Source: Streptococcus australis (GTDB taxonomy: Bacteria > Bacillota > Bacilli > Lactobacillales > Streptococcaceae). From it: 64,000 nucleotides of DNA. The position numbers and the translations under genes are program-made. The notes under the pieces are model-generated. The model made no database searches. It was given only the letters and a program-made list of their open reading frames with translations, and had not been told where the DNA came from. The stretch lies in contig NZ_JADNGY010000001.1 in assembly GCF_015553625.1 (NCBI RefSeq), positions 124,001-188,000 on the forward strand, written 5' to 3'. Positions 50,854 to 60,100 of this stretch are shown in pieces. How positions within the stretch are numbered: position 1 is the stretch's first letter; each line of letters starts with the position of its first letter.

Positions 50854-50859
50854 TATAAT
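50854..50859 (+). promoter_or_regulatory. -10 box of rpoY-rnjA
   Basis: TATAAT is preceded by TATGG. It gives a leader of about 105 nt before rpoY, in which a terminator-like hairpin occurs. Confidence 0.6.
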
Positions 50860-50909
50860 GAATAATAATTATATCGAATCAGGACAACATAAAGCAAGAA
50901 TAGGTGTCT

Positions 50910-50936
50910 CAGCTAGTTACTAGCTGTTTCTTTTCT
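50910..50936 (+). terminator. Leader hairpin (possible attenuator) before rpoY
   Basis: CAGCTAG and CTAGCTG pair perfectly around TTA and are followed by TTTCTTTTCT. It lies between the promoter and the rpoY start, so it would stop or slow transcription before the operon. Confidence 0.55.
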
Positions 50937-50972
50937 GCTACAGTCCGAACAAATGAAAGGAACCGAAACGAA

Positions 50973-51203
50973 ATGATTTACAAAGTTTTCTACCAAGAAA
51001 CAAAAGAACGCAACCCTCGTCGTGAAACGACTCATGCCCTCTATCTCGATATTGATGCTAAGAATGAGTTAGAAGGACGCATTGAAGCTCGTCGCCTTGT
51101 TGAGGAAAATACACCTTACAACATCGAATTTATCACCCTCTTGTCAGACCAACATCTAGAATATGAAAAAGAGTCTGGCGCATTTGAAATTACGGAGTTC
51201 TAA
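50973..51203 (+). CDS. rpoY: RNA polymerase epsilon subunit
   Basis: This 76-residue protein begins [20 protein letters not shown] and matches the small epsilon subunit (formerly DUF1447) of Firmicute RNA polymerase. A longer reading frame from 50904 covers the leader hairpin and is rejected; the ATG at 50973 follows GAAAGGAACC. It lies three bases upstream of rnjA, its usual partner in this phylum. Confidence 0.92.
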   Translation: MIYKVFYQETKERNPRRETTHALYLDIDAKNELEGRIEARRLVEENTPYNIEFITLLSDQHLEYEKESGAFEITEF

Positions 51204-51206
51204 TCC

Positions 51207-52889
51207 ATGGCATATACCTTAAAACCTGAAGAAGTTGGTGTTTTCGCCATTGGAGGTCTCGGGGAAATTGGTAAAAATACCTATGGGATTGAATACCAAG
51301 ACGAAATCATCATTGTAGATGCTGGGATCAAGTTCCCTGAAGATGATTTGTTAGGGATTGATTACGTTATTCCTGACTATTCCTATATCGTTGAAAATAT
51401 CGACCGTGTCAAAGGGGTCTTGATTACTCACGGACACGAAGACCATATCGGAGGAATTCCCTTCCTCTTGAAGCAAGCCAATGTGCCTATCTATGCTGGA
51501 CCTTTGGCCCTAGCCCTTATTCGTGGAAAATTAGAAGAGCATGGCCTCCTTCGTGGTGCTAAACTCTATGAAATCAACCAAAATACGGAGTTGACCTTTA
51601 AGCATATTAAAGCGACCTTCTTCCGTACGACCCACTCTATTCCAGAACCTTTGGGGATCGTTCTCCACACGCCTCAAGGAAAAATTGTCTGCACGGGAGA
51701 CTTTAAATTTGACTTTACTCCAGTTGGTGAGCCAGCCGATCTGCACCGGATGGCCGCACTAGGAGAGGAAGGCGTTCTCTGTCTGCTTTCTGACTCAACC
51801 AACGCGGAAGTCCCAACCTTTACCAACTCTGAAAAAGTCGTTGGCCAATCCATTATGAAGATTATTGAAGGCATTCATGGACGCATCATCTTTGCTTCCT
51901 TTGCATCAAACATCTTCCGTCTCCAACAGGCTGCAGATGCCGCTGTTAAAACTGGCCGTAAGATTGTTGTCTTTGGACGCTCGATGGAAAAGGCCATTGT
52001 CAACGGGATTGAGCTGGGCTATATCAAGGTACCACCTGGAACAATTATTGAACCAAGTGAGATCAAAGACTACCCGGCAAACGAAATCCTCATTATGTGT
52101 ACAGGGAGCCAAGGGGAGCCAATGGCGGCACTATCTCGTATCGCTAATGGAACCCACCGCCAAGTGCAATTGCAACCGGGTGATACCGTTATCTTCTCAT
52201 CTAGTCCGATTCCTGGCAACACAACTAGCGTCAACCGCCTGATCAACATCATCTCTGAAGCAGGAGTCGATGTCATCCACGGTAAGATTAACAATATCCA
52301 TACCTCAGGACACGGTGGTCAACAAGAACAAAAACTTATGTTGCGCTTGATCAAGCCAAAATACTTCATGCCTGTCCACGGTGAGTACCGCATGCAGAAG
52401 ATTCATGCTGGACTTGCGCGTGATTGCGGAGTAGAAAAGGATAACATCTTCATCATGAGCAACGGTGATGTCCTTGCCCTCACAGCCAACTCGGCTCGTA
52501 TCGCAGGAAGTTTCAATGCTCAAGATATCTATGTCGACGGAAATCGCATCGGAGAAATCGGAGCTGCTGTCCTTCGTGACCGCAAAGATTTATCAGAAGA
52601 CGGTGTTGTCCTAGCTGTTGCGACAGTTGACTTCAAGTCAAAAATGATTTTAGCTGGACCAGATATTCTCAGTCGTGGTTTCATCTATATGAGAGAGTCT
52701 GGTGACCTGATCCGTGAAAGTCAACGTATCCTCTTCAATGCTATCCGAATCGCCTTGAAGAACAAAGATGCCAACATTCAAACCGTACACGGTGCTATTG
52801 TCAATGCCCTCCGTCCTTTCCTTTACGAAAGTACGGAACGTGAACCCATCATCATCCCGATGATTTTGACACCAGATGAAGAAAATTAA
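51207..52889 (+). CDS. rnjA: Ribonuclease J1
   Basis: The 560-residue metallo-beta-lactamase/beta-CASP nuclease has [10 protein letters not shown] (zinc ligands), the CTGDFKFD and SDSTNAEV motifs, and MCTGSQGEP with HTSGHGG. It is a 5'-3' exonuclease and endonuclease central to mRNA decay and rRNA maturation. It begins three bases after rpoY and ends at a family 1 repeat that supplies the terminator. Confidence 0.96.
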   Translation: MAYTLKPEEVGVFAIGGLGEIGKNTYGIEYQDEIIIVDAGIKFPEDDLLGIDYVIPDYSYIVENIDRVKGVLITHGHEDHIGGIPFLLKQANVPIYAGPLALALIRGKLEEHGLLRGAKLYEINQNTELTFKHIKATFFRTTHSIPEPLGIVLHTPQGKIVCTGDFKFDFTPVGEPADLHRMAALGEEGVLCLLSDSTNAEVPTFTNSEKVVGQSIMKIIEGIHGRIIFASFASNIFRLQQAADAAVKTGRKIVVFGRSMEKAIVNGIELGYIKVPPGTIIEPSEIKDYPANEILIMCTGSQGEPMAALSRIANGTHRQVQLQPGDTVIFSSSPIPGNTTSVNRLINIISEAGVDVIHGKINNIHTSGHGGQQEQKLMLRLIKPKYFMPVHGEYRMQKIHAGLARDCGVEKDNIFIMSNGDVLALTANSARIAGSFNAQDIYVDGNRIGEIGAAVLRDRKDLSEDGVVLAVATVDFKSKMILAGPDILSRGFIYMRESGDLIRESQRILFNAIRIALKNKDANIQTVHGAIVNALRPFLYESTEREPIIIPMILTPDEEN

Positions 52890-52900
52890 GTAAAAAGAAT

Positions 52901-53019
52901 GAGGCTGGGACAAAAGTCCTAGCCTCTCAATTGTCTTTGGATTGTCGAGCAAGACGCAGTGGTTGAGGTGGGACGATGAAATCGAATTCTAACGAATGAC
53001 CGACTTCTGTCCCACTCTC
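52901..53019 (+). repeat. Family 1 structured repeat, copy 4 (centre deleted)
   Basis: The ends match copies 1-3 (GAGGCTGGGACAAAAGTCC at one end, CTGTCCCACTCTC at the other). GTGGTTGAG is joined directly to GTGGGACGATGAAATCG. The central stem of about 56 bp seen in copies 1 and 2 is therefore missing. It separates convergent rnjA and glnA. Confidence 0.85.
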
Positions 53020-53038
53020 ATTTTTTGTATGGATTTGC

Positions 53039-54385
53039 TTAGTACAAGTCCAAGTAGTTATCAATTTCCCATTGTGAAACGAAGGTTGCATAGCTTGCCC
53101 ACTCGATGCGTTTGGCTTCTAAGAAGCTCGTGTAGATGTGTTCACCGAGAGCATTCTTAACTACTTCATCTTCCGTCAAGGCTTTCAAAGCATTGTGAAG
53201 AGTAGATGGAAGGTCAGTGATGCCAGCTTCTTTACGCTCTTCAGCTGTCATGATGTAAATATTTTCTTCGATTGGTGCTGGCGCTTCAATCTTGTTCTCA
53301 ATCCCATGCAAACCAACTTCTAAAAGAACAGCCATAGCGATGTATGGGTTAGCCATCGGATCTACGGAACGCAATTCCAAACGAGTTCCCATACCGCGTG
53401 AAGCAGGTACACGCACCAATGGGGAGCGGTTGCGTCCAGCCCAAGCGATGTATACAGGAGCTTCAAAACCTGGTACCAAACGTTTGTAGGAGTTGACAGT
53501 CGGGTTCATGATGGCTGTGTAGTTGTAAGCGTGCTTGATCAAACCACCAAGGAAATGATAAGCTGTTTCTGACAACTGCATTCCTTTTGGATCATTTGGA
53601 TCAAAGAAGGCGTTGTTCCCTTCGGCATCAAACAAGGACATATTGCAATGCATACCAGAACCAGCGATACCAAATTTTGGTTTAGCCATAAAGGTTGCAT
53701 ACAAACCATGTTTACGAGCAATGGTTTTTACAACGAGTTTAAAGATTTGAATCTTGTCACAGGCGCGAAGAACTTCATCGTACTTAAAGTCAATTTCATG
53801 CTGACCTACAGCCACTTCGTGGTGACTGGCTTCTACCTCAAATCCCATTTGGGTTAAGACATTGACGATCTCACGACGAGTGTTATCCGCAAGGTCTGTA
53901 GGTGCCAAATCAAAATAGCCACCCTTGTCATTCACTTCAAGAGTTGGGTCTCCATTTTCATCTAGTTTAAAGAGGAAGAATTCTGGCTCTGGTCCAAGGT
54001 TGAACGATTTGAAGCCAACTTCTTCCATGTGACGAAGAGCACGTTTGAGGTTTCCACGTGGATCTCCTGCAAATGGTTCCCCTTCTGTTGTATAGACATC
54101 ACAAATCAAGCCTGCGACACTACCGTTCTCATCTCCCCAAGGGAAAACAGTCCAAGAGTCCAAGTCAGGATAGAGATACATATCAGACTCATTAATCCGA
54201 ACAAACCCTTCGATAGAAGATCCATCAAACATAGCCTTGTTTGATAAAACTTTTTCCAACTGTTCATCTGTCGCTGGAATTTCAACGTTTTTCATGGTTC
54301 CTAAGATATCTGAGAACATCAACCGAATAAAGGTTACATTTTTTTCTTTGACTTCGCGACGAATATCTTCAACAGTAATTGACAT
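53039..54385 (-). CDS. glnA: Glutamine synthetase (type I alpha)
   Basis: This 448-residue enzyme has the GS blocks [34 protein letters not shown] and [16 protein letters not shown]. No adenylylation-site Tyr region typical of the beta type is evident, as expected for Firmicutes. It makes glutamine from glutamate and ammonia. It lies 41 bp downstream of glnR in one operon, which GlnR represses with feedback-inhibited GS. Confidence 0.97.
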   Translation of the reverse strand: MSITVEDIRREVKEKNVTFIRLMFSDILGTMKNVEIPATDEQLEKVLSNKAMFDGSSIEGFVRINESDMYLYPDLDSWTVFPWGDENGSVAGLICDVYTTEGEPFAGDPRGNLKRALRHMEEVGFKSFNLGPEPEFFLFKLDENGDPTLEVNDKGGYFDLAPTDLADNTRREIVNVLTQMGFEVEASHHEVAVGQHEIDFKYDEVLRACDKIQIFKLVVKTIARKHGLYATFMAKPKFGIAGSGMHCNMSLFDAEGNNAFFDPNDPKGMQLSETAYHFLGGLIKHAYNYTAIMNPTVNSYKRLVPGFEAPVYIAWAGRNRSPLVRVPASRGMGTRLELRSVDPMANPYIAMAVLLEVGLHGIENKIEAPAPIEENIYIMTAEERKEAGITDLPSTLHNALKALTEDEVVKNALGEHIYTSFLEAKRIEWASYATFVSQWEIDNYLDLY

Positions 54386-54426
54386 GTGTGTCTCCTTATG
54401 AATAAAGCAATAAGTAAAAAGAATGA

Positions 54427-54792
54427 TCAGCGTAACTGACCATATGGCGATGAGGTCGTATGAAAGCGACTTTGCTGAAGAATGTCGCGATGAAGGGCCT
54501 TGCGAACTTCCTTCTCGCTAACTACCTTGGCAGCTTGGCGTTTAGCTTCTTTCTCAGCAATCCGTTTTTTGATTCCTGCAATATTAAGGCCTTCAGATAA
54601 GTAATCCTTAATCTCCAACAGGCGATCCATATCGTTGAGAGAAAACATCCGACGATTGCCCTCTGTACGATCCGGAGTAATGAGTTGCTGATCTTCGTAA
54701 TAGCGAATCTGACGAGCTGTTAAATCTGTCAATTTCATAACACTACCAATCGGAAAGACCGCTAACGTTCGTCTTAATTCCTTTTCTTTCAT
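54427..54792 (-). CDS. glnR: GlnR nitrogen repressor
   Basis: This 121-residue MerR-family regulator begins [16 protein letters not shown]. Its winged helix includes [15 protein letters not shown] and its C-terminal tail ([12 protein letters not shown]) resembles the glutamine-synthetase-sensing tail of GlnR. An upstream run of 11 codons is open, but the ATG at 54792 is the one with GGAGG. A perfect GlnR box lies just upstream of its promoter. Confidence 0.95.
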   Translation of the reverse strand: MKEKELRRTLAVFPIGSVMKLTDLTARQIRYYEDQQLITPDRTEGNRRMFSLNDMDRLLEIKDYLSEGLNIAGIKKRIAEKEAKRQAAKVVSEKEVRKALHRDILQQSRFHTTSSPYGQLR

Positions 54793-54813
54793 ATCCGACC
54801 TCCTTTTCCTTCT

Positions 54814-54841
54814 ATTATAACGCAAAAAAAACCGATGTCAA
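54814..54841 (-). promoter_or_regulatory. glnRA promoter
   Basis: On the minus strand, -35 TTGACA (54836-54841) and -10 TATAAT (54814-54819) are both consensus, with a 16-bp spacer. Confidence 0.85.
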
Positions 54842-54849
54842 GATTAAAA

Positions 54850-54866
54850 TGTCATATAATCTCACA
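54850..54866 (-). promoter_or_regulatory. GlnR operator
   Basis: TGTCA-TATAATC-TCACA fits TGTNAN7TNACA exactly. It sits nine bases upstream of the -35 and overlaps the stop codon of the upstream FUSC-type gene. Confidence 0.85.
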
Positions 54867-55395
54867 TGGGTTTTCTTTTTTCTTTTATAAAGTCTCGAAT
54901 GCGATCCACATCTGAATTAACTAAAATCGCTACAAAGACACCGATAAAGGTTTCAAAAATGCGGGCAAAAACATATAGGAAAGTTTCACCTGTAGGAATC
55001 GAGAGAGTAATAATCAGCATAGCTGATACGCCTCCGATAATTCCGGCTTTATTGTTCATGGCGACATTGGTCATAATGGTTAACATGGTCGCAATCGGTA
55101 CAAAAATCAGGGTGACCCAATAGGCATTGTGGAAGAGGATCTTGATTATAAAGAATAGCAGAGCATAAAAACCACCGATGCTGTTACCCATCACACGCGA
55201 AGCTCCGAAGTGAACACTCTTATCAAAATCTTCTCTCAAGCTAAAAACAGCTGTCAGAGCCCCAATTTGCAGTCCTCTCCAACCAAAGATACCAAAAATC
55301 AATAGAACCAGAAAAACGGCTATCCCTGTTTTGAAGGTCCGCATTCCCAATCGAAATTTGGAACGGTCAAATTTATGTCGTTTAAAGTAATCCAT
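54862..55395 (-). CDS. Aromatic acid exporter/FUSC-like membrane protein
   Basis: This 177-residue protein has five hydrophobic segments. It begins with a positively charged stretch and then FRLGMRTFKTGIAVFLVLLIFG, the pattern of ArAE/FUSC-type proteins (Bacillus YgaE-like). It contains only the membrane half; no soluble C-terminal domain is present. The substrate is unknown. It lies upstream of glnR on the same strand, but glnR has its own promoter. Confidence 0.8.
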   Translation of the reverse strand: MDYFKRHKFDRSKFRLGMRTFKTGIAVFLVLLIFGIFGWRGLQIGALTAVFSLREDFDKSVHFGASRVMGNSIGGFYALLFFIIKILFHNAYWVTLIFVPIATMLTIMTNVAMNNKAGIIGGVSAMLIITLSIPTGETFLYVFARIFETFIGVFVAILVNSDVDRIRDFIKEKRKPM

Positions 55396-55500
55396 TGTCC
55401 CCTATCTTTCTATCTCTTTTATTCTAACATATTTCCAGAAAGGTTCAAGCAGGGAAATGAAGATCGACTAGGTTCCTTCTAATCTATAAAGACATCTTAA

Positions 55501-55730
55501 AAACTTTCCTTAGGTGAGTACGGACGTCAGCGAACTTCGAAGAAGTTCCATGACTTAGTTTTGAACCTAAAGTTTCAAAACTCCCGAGTGCTTGAAACAA
55601 ATGTTTCAAGCACTTTTCTCACGGCGGAAAGTTTCGGGATTTCCTTGATTAATTTCAAAAATGAGATCATATTTTATTTCGATACAGAATCACTTATCTT
55701 ATATAAAAATAGTTTGTATACATTCTAAAA
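55501..55730 (+). repeat. Family 2 structured repeat, copy C
   Basis: The core at 55501-55634 has outer arms AAACTTTCC/GGAAAGTTT. Internal hairpins are GAACTTCGAAGAAGTTC, TTTTGAAC/GTTTCAAAA and GTGCTTGAAACA/TGTTTCAAGCAC. The AT-rich tail ends AGTTTGTATACATTCTAAAA, joined directly to the pgk terminator. With the terminator it accounts for the 379-bp gap between pgk and the FUSC-type gene. Confidence 0.85.
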
Positions 55731-55754
55731 AAAGCACCTTTCGGTGCTTCTTCT
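55729..55754 (-). terminator. pgk terminator
   Basis: On the minus strand, AAGCACC and GGTGCTT pair around GAAA and are followed by TTTTT. It adjoins the tail of the family 2 repeat. Confidence 0.85.
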
Positions 55755-55774
55755 ATGGTTTATGAGGAACCGTC

Positions 55775-56974
55775 TTATTTTTCAGTCAAAGCTGCAAGTC
55801 CTGGAAGAACTTTACCTTCAAGGAGTTCCATTGATGCTCCACCACCAGTAGAGATCCATGAGAACTTGTCTGCACGACCAAGGTTGATCGCTGCGGCAGC
55901 TGAGTCACCACCACCGATGATTGATTTAACGCCTGGTTGTTTCACGATAGCGTCCATGACACCGATTGTACCAGCTTGGAAGTCAGGGTTTTCAAATACA
56001 CCCATAGGTCCGTTCCATACAACTGTTTTCGCACCAGTCAAAGCTTCGTCAAATTTAGCGATTGATTTAGGACCGATATCCAAACCAAGGAAGCCTGGGT
56101 CAACTGCTTCACCTTCAGTGTCTTTCACTTCAGTGTAGTCAGCAAATGCGTTCGCTTCTTTTGAGTCAACTGGCAAGATCAATTTGCCGTTTGCTTTTTC
56201 AAGAAGAGCTTTAGCGACATCCAATTTGTCTTCTTCTACAAGTGAGTTACCGATTTCGATACCTTGAGCTTTGTAGAATGTGTAAGTCATCCCACCACCG
56301 ATAAGAACTTTATCAGCTTTTTCAAGCAAGTTTTCGATAACACCGATCTTGTCTGAAACTTTTGAACCACCAAGGATAGCCACGAATGGACGTTCTGGAG
56401 CTTCAACTGCTTCTTGGATGTAGGCAATTTCGTTTTCAAGAAGGAATCCAGCAACAGCTTTTTCAACGTTTGCTGAGATACCAACGTTAGATGCGTGCGC
56501 ACGGTGAGCTGTACCGAATGCATCGTTTACGAAGATACCATCTCCAAGTGATGCCCAGTATTTACCAAGTTCAGGATCGTTTTTAGATTCTTTCTTGCCG
56601 TCAACATCTTCAAAACGAGTGTTTTCAACCAAAAGAACTTGTCCATCTTCAAGAGCGTTAATCGCAGCTTCCAATTCAGCACCACGAGTAACACCTGGAA
56701 GGAAAGCAACGTCTTGACCCAATTTAGCAGCCAAGTCAGCCGCTACAGGAGCAAGTGATTTACCTTCTTTGTCTGCTTCTTCTTTCACACGTCCAAGGTG
56801 AGAGAAGAGGATTGCACGTCCACCGTGCTCAAGGATATACTTGATTGTTGGAAGAGCGGCAGTGATACGGTTGTCGTTTGTGATCACTCCATCTTTTACA
56901 GGAACGTTGAAGTCAACACGAACGAGAACTTTTTTCCCTTTCAAGTCAACGTCTTTAACAGTCAATTTTGCCAT
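55775..56974 (-). CDS. pgk: Phosphoglycerate kinase
   Basis: This 399-residue glycolytic enzyme has [16 protein letters not shown] near the start, [14 protein letters not shown] in the middle and the nucleotide-binding end [17 protein letters not shown]. Codon use is strongly biased, as for highly expressed genes. A TATAAT (minus strand, 57009-57014) lies about 35 bp upstream of the ATG. In other streptococci gap and pgk are near each other; here the GH85 gene lies between them. Confidence 0.97.
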   Translation of the reverse strand: MAKLTVKDVDLKGKKVLVRVDFNVPVKDGVITNDNRITAALPTIKYILEHGGRAILFSHLGRVKEEADKEGKSLAPVAADLAAKLGQDVAFLPGVTRGAELEAAINALEDGQVLLVENTRFEDVDGKKESKNDPELGKYWASLGDGIFVNDAFGTAHRAHASNVGISANVEKAVAGFLLENEIAYIQEAVEAPERPFVAILGGSKVSDKIGVIENLLEKADKVLIGGGMTYTFYKAQGIEIGNSLVEEDKLDVAKALLEKANGKLILPVDSKEANAFADYTEVKDTEGEAVDPGFLGLDIGPKSIAKFDEALTGAKTVVWNGPMGVFENPDFQAGTIGVMDAIVKQPGVKSIIGGGDSAAAAINLGRADKFSWISTGGGASMELLEGKVLPGLAALTEK

Positions 56975-57110
56975 TGGATATGACTCCTTCTATTTTTAAT
57001 ACATGATAATTATATCACAAAAGATGTAAAAGAGGTAGAAAAATAGTGGATTTCTACTTCATAATAGCCTATCTGGATTGATGCTCCTGATTCAGAATCT
57101 ACATCATGAA

Positions 57111-57141
57111 ACCTCCCTTGTTTTTCACAAAGGAGGTTTAT
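57111..57141. terminator. Hairpin between GH85 gene and pgk
   Basis: AAACCTCC and GGAGGTTT pair, with further pairing of TTGT and ACAA inside. There is no T-run on the minus strand, so termination of the GH85 gene is uncertain. Confidence 0.4.
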
Positions 57142-57176
57142 GATTGATTTTAACTTTTTTAAGCCTCTAGAAAACG

Positions 57177-60100
57177 TTACTCTTCTTTCTTCTTACCGGC
57201 CAAGAGGAAGCCTCCAAGTGCTGCTAAGAGAACAGCTTCTGCTGCAAAAGTAGCCTCTAAACTTGCAGTTGTTGGCAATTCCTTGTCAGTTTCTTTGCTG
57301 GTTTGATCTTGTTGAGAAGAACCTTCTTTAGTCGGTGTTAAGTAGTGACTTAAAACTTGTTGAACTCGTTGATCCAGAAGATCTGATCCGTTTTCCTTTT
57401 GATTAGATGGATCAGTTGGTTTCATCGGATTCAATTGTTCTGGGGATTTTTGATTATCAGTCGGTTGGTCTGGTTTTGTTGGATTCTCCGGCTGAATCGG
57501 TTGATCTGGTGTCGCAGGTTTCTCTGGCTGAACCGGTTGATCCGGTGTCGCAGGTTTCTCTGGCTGGATCGGTTGGTCCGGTGTCACAGGTTGATCTGGC
57601 TGGATTGGCTGATCCGGTACCTCTATCTTTTGAGTTTTGTAGACAATCGCATAGTGAGTAAAGTGTGGAGCTGTAAAGATGACTACATCTCCTACACGCT
57701 CAAAGGCTAAAGATTGAGGTGCTTGACCTTCTGGGAAGAAGAGGACTTGCTCCACTTCTTTATCCTTATCCACAGGTATTTTCACAAGTGATGGATGATG
57801 GGTATCCACATCTTGACCACTTGCATCGACTCCTTCGATATCAAAGATAGCCGCTTCTCGTCCCTTCAGCTCTTCTTTTTCTGCCTGATTTGCTTCAACT
57901 TTCGCGACTTTCAACCCCTTAACAACAGTAGGTTCCAAATTAGAGAACTGAACTTCAACTCCAGTTGCAGGGTCTACAAAGACAGCCGGCTTATCTTCTT
58001 TCAAGAGCGCAATCAAGGTTTCTAGACCTGTTTTTGCGGTTGCGAGCGCTTCAGGAGTGAGTTCTGAAGAGGCTAGGAGTTCTTTATTTTTCTCAACCAG
58101 TGCCTTCAAAGCATCACCAGAAGGATGATTTGGCTTGCTTGCTAATAGAGTGGTCGCTTCCTCTGTCAGAGCAGAGAGAGTTTCTTTTTCTTTTGTTAGA
58201 TTGGCTTGTCCATCCAAGGCTTTCAAGAGAGCGGTCAATTGGTTCAACTGCTCATTGACTTGATTTTGTGTGCTGGTATCATGCTCTTTCAAGACTTTTT
58301 CAGAAGCAGCTATTCCAGCCAACAAGGCTTCTTTGACTTCAGGAGTGGCAAAAGTAAAGTCTACTTTGGCTTTTGCAGCTTCAGCTTCAGCCAATTTTTG
58401 CTTGAGGTATTCATCATTGAGAGCTGGTTTTGGATTCACGAGGACATCAAAGCTTGTGCTAGCTCCCTTGTAATGGACGGTGATAGTTTGACGACCTTCC
58501 TTGCTCGCATCAAAGCCAGTTACTTCAACACCTTCATCGGTCAAGGCGTGCGTTTCAGTCGTTTCATCTTCAAAGACGACTGTAAAGCGTCCGCCTTCTT
58601 TTTCAAATGCTTCTCCGACAATATATTCGACTTTTGGTTTGTCAGTCAATTCTAGACCAGCAACGGCTTTTTCACCTGCTTCCTCTGCACTGACCACAAA
58701 AACAGTGAGAGTCTTATCCAATTTCTGACCAAGATAAGAAACTTCTAGGTGTTGTTCTCCAAGCTTGTTACTGTCAAATCCATGAATCTCTACACCTGAG
58801 TTGGTGAGGTTGACCAGTTGATCTGCTTGTCCATCTTGATAATGAACGCGAAGAGTCGCTCCTTTCAAGGAGAGAGCATCTCCTTTTCTGTAGACCTTCT
58901 TAGCTAAGCCCTCTTCTAATTGAACTCCACTAATTTCTTTATCATTTTTTGGAACTTCAATCGCTAGAACATTACTGATCTCTTTTCCTGGTGCTTGTGC
59001 ACGATAGTAAAGAAGAGACGGAGTCGATTCAAAAGCGAGCGGTTTAAAGATCAGATTTCCAGCTTGATCGGCTGTCATAGTCGCAATTGGGCTAGTCGCT
59101 TCTTTATCGGCATAAAGTGAAATCGTTGTATTCGCAGGTACATCCTTAAAGCCAACCTGGACAAAATGATTGCCTAGGTTTTGCGCTGCAGCATCCTTCA
59201 TCGGGATATTGACTGTTTCGGTATCTAAACTTTCATACATTTTCCAGTTATAGATTCGAATAGCTTGCCATGGAGTCCCATTATCGGCTGTAATGACATG
59301 GAGACGCCATTCTTGAGCTTTGATCGGATGGTCGAGTGTAATATCGGACACATGGGCTTTGTTTCCACGGACTTCCTTGGCCAATTTCCACTCGCCGGCT
59401 TCATCCTTGTAGTAAAGGTCGAAGTCACGGGTATTCATCTTGCCATCATCGACAGATTCTCCACCCGCACCTGCATGGTCCATGACCCAACGAACAATGG
59501 TCCGTGGTTGTGTCAAGCGAATATCGACAGTTCCACTCAATTGAGCCGACGACCATTTATCTGAAAGACTCGTAATGGTACCATTCAACATCCCCTCGAT
59601 ACCTTCACTACCATCTGCATCTGGGAAACTTGAACCGATGACTTTCGCCCCAATCACTACGTTTGGCGCCAATGCTTTTGGTAGGCTGGTATCCGACACT
59701 GTCATACCCCAATCAAAGGCTACAGTTCCCGCATCTGAACGTTGACCGTTCTTCCCAACAGCAACAACCTTGAGTTCTTGAGTGGTCCCTTCAGCACTTG
59801 CAGAACGACTAACTTTTGGAAGATAGACAGTTGTCGCAGAAGACCCTGTTAAGAGACGCCAGTTATCGCCATCTTTCTCATAGACTTCATAATAATCTGC
59901 ATCCGCAACTCCTTTAAAGTTTAGGACTGCTTCTGCTTCTTGCGCATTTTGCAGGCGTTTGCCTTTCACGGTTACTTCAGAAGGAGCAGCTGGTTTTTCT
60001 TGGTTCGACGTAATCGACAATTGGCCGAGATTGAACTTGTAGTCTTTGACATCTGCATCATGGTCAAAGAACATCTTAACGGCATAAATGGTCTTGCCAG

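Noticed and set aside
50904-50972. Longer start for rpoY
   Set aside because: The extension would translate the leader hairpin and lacks a ribosome-binding site; the 76-residue form matches the family length.
57480-57600. Regularly spaced DNA repeats that might suggest a CRISPR array
   Set aside because: The repeats encode tandem PDQPxQPEKPAT units in frame, with no unique spacers or cas genes.
57399-57710. Plus-strand frame of W/R/L-rich repeats opposite the GH85 C-terminus
   Set aside because: It is the antisense of the Pro-rich PEKPATPDQP repeats; the repetition is inherited from the real gene.
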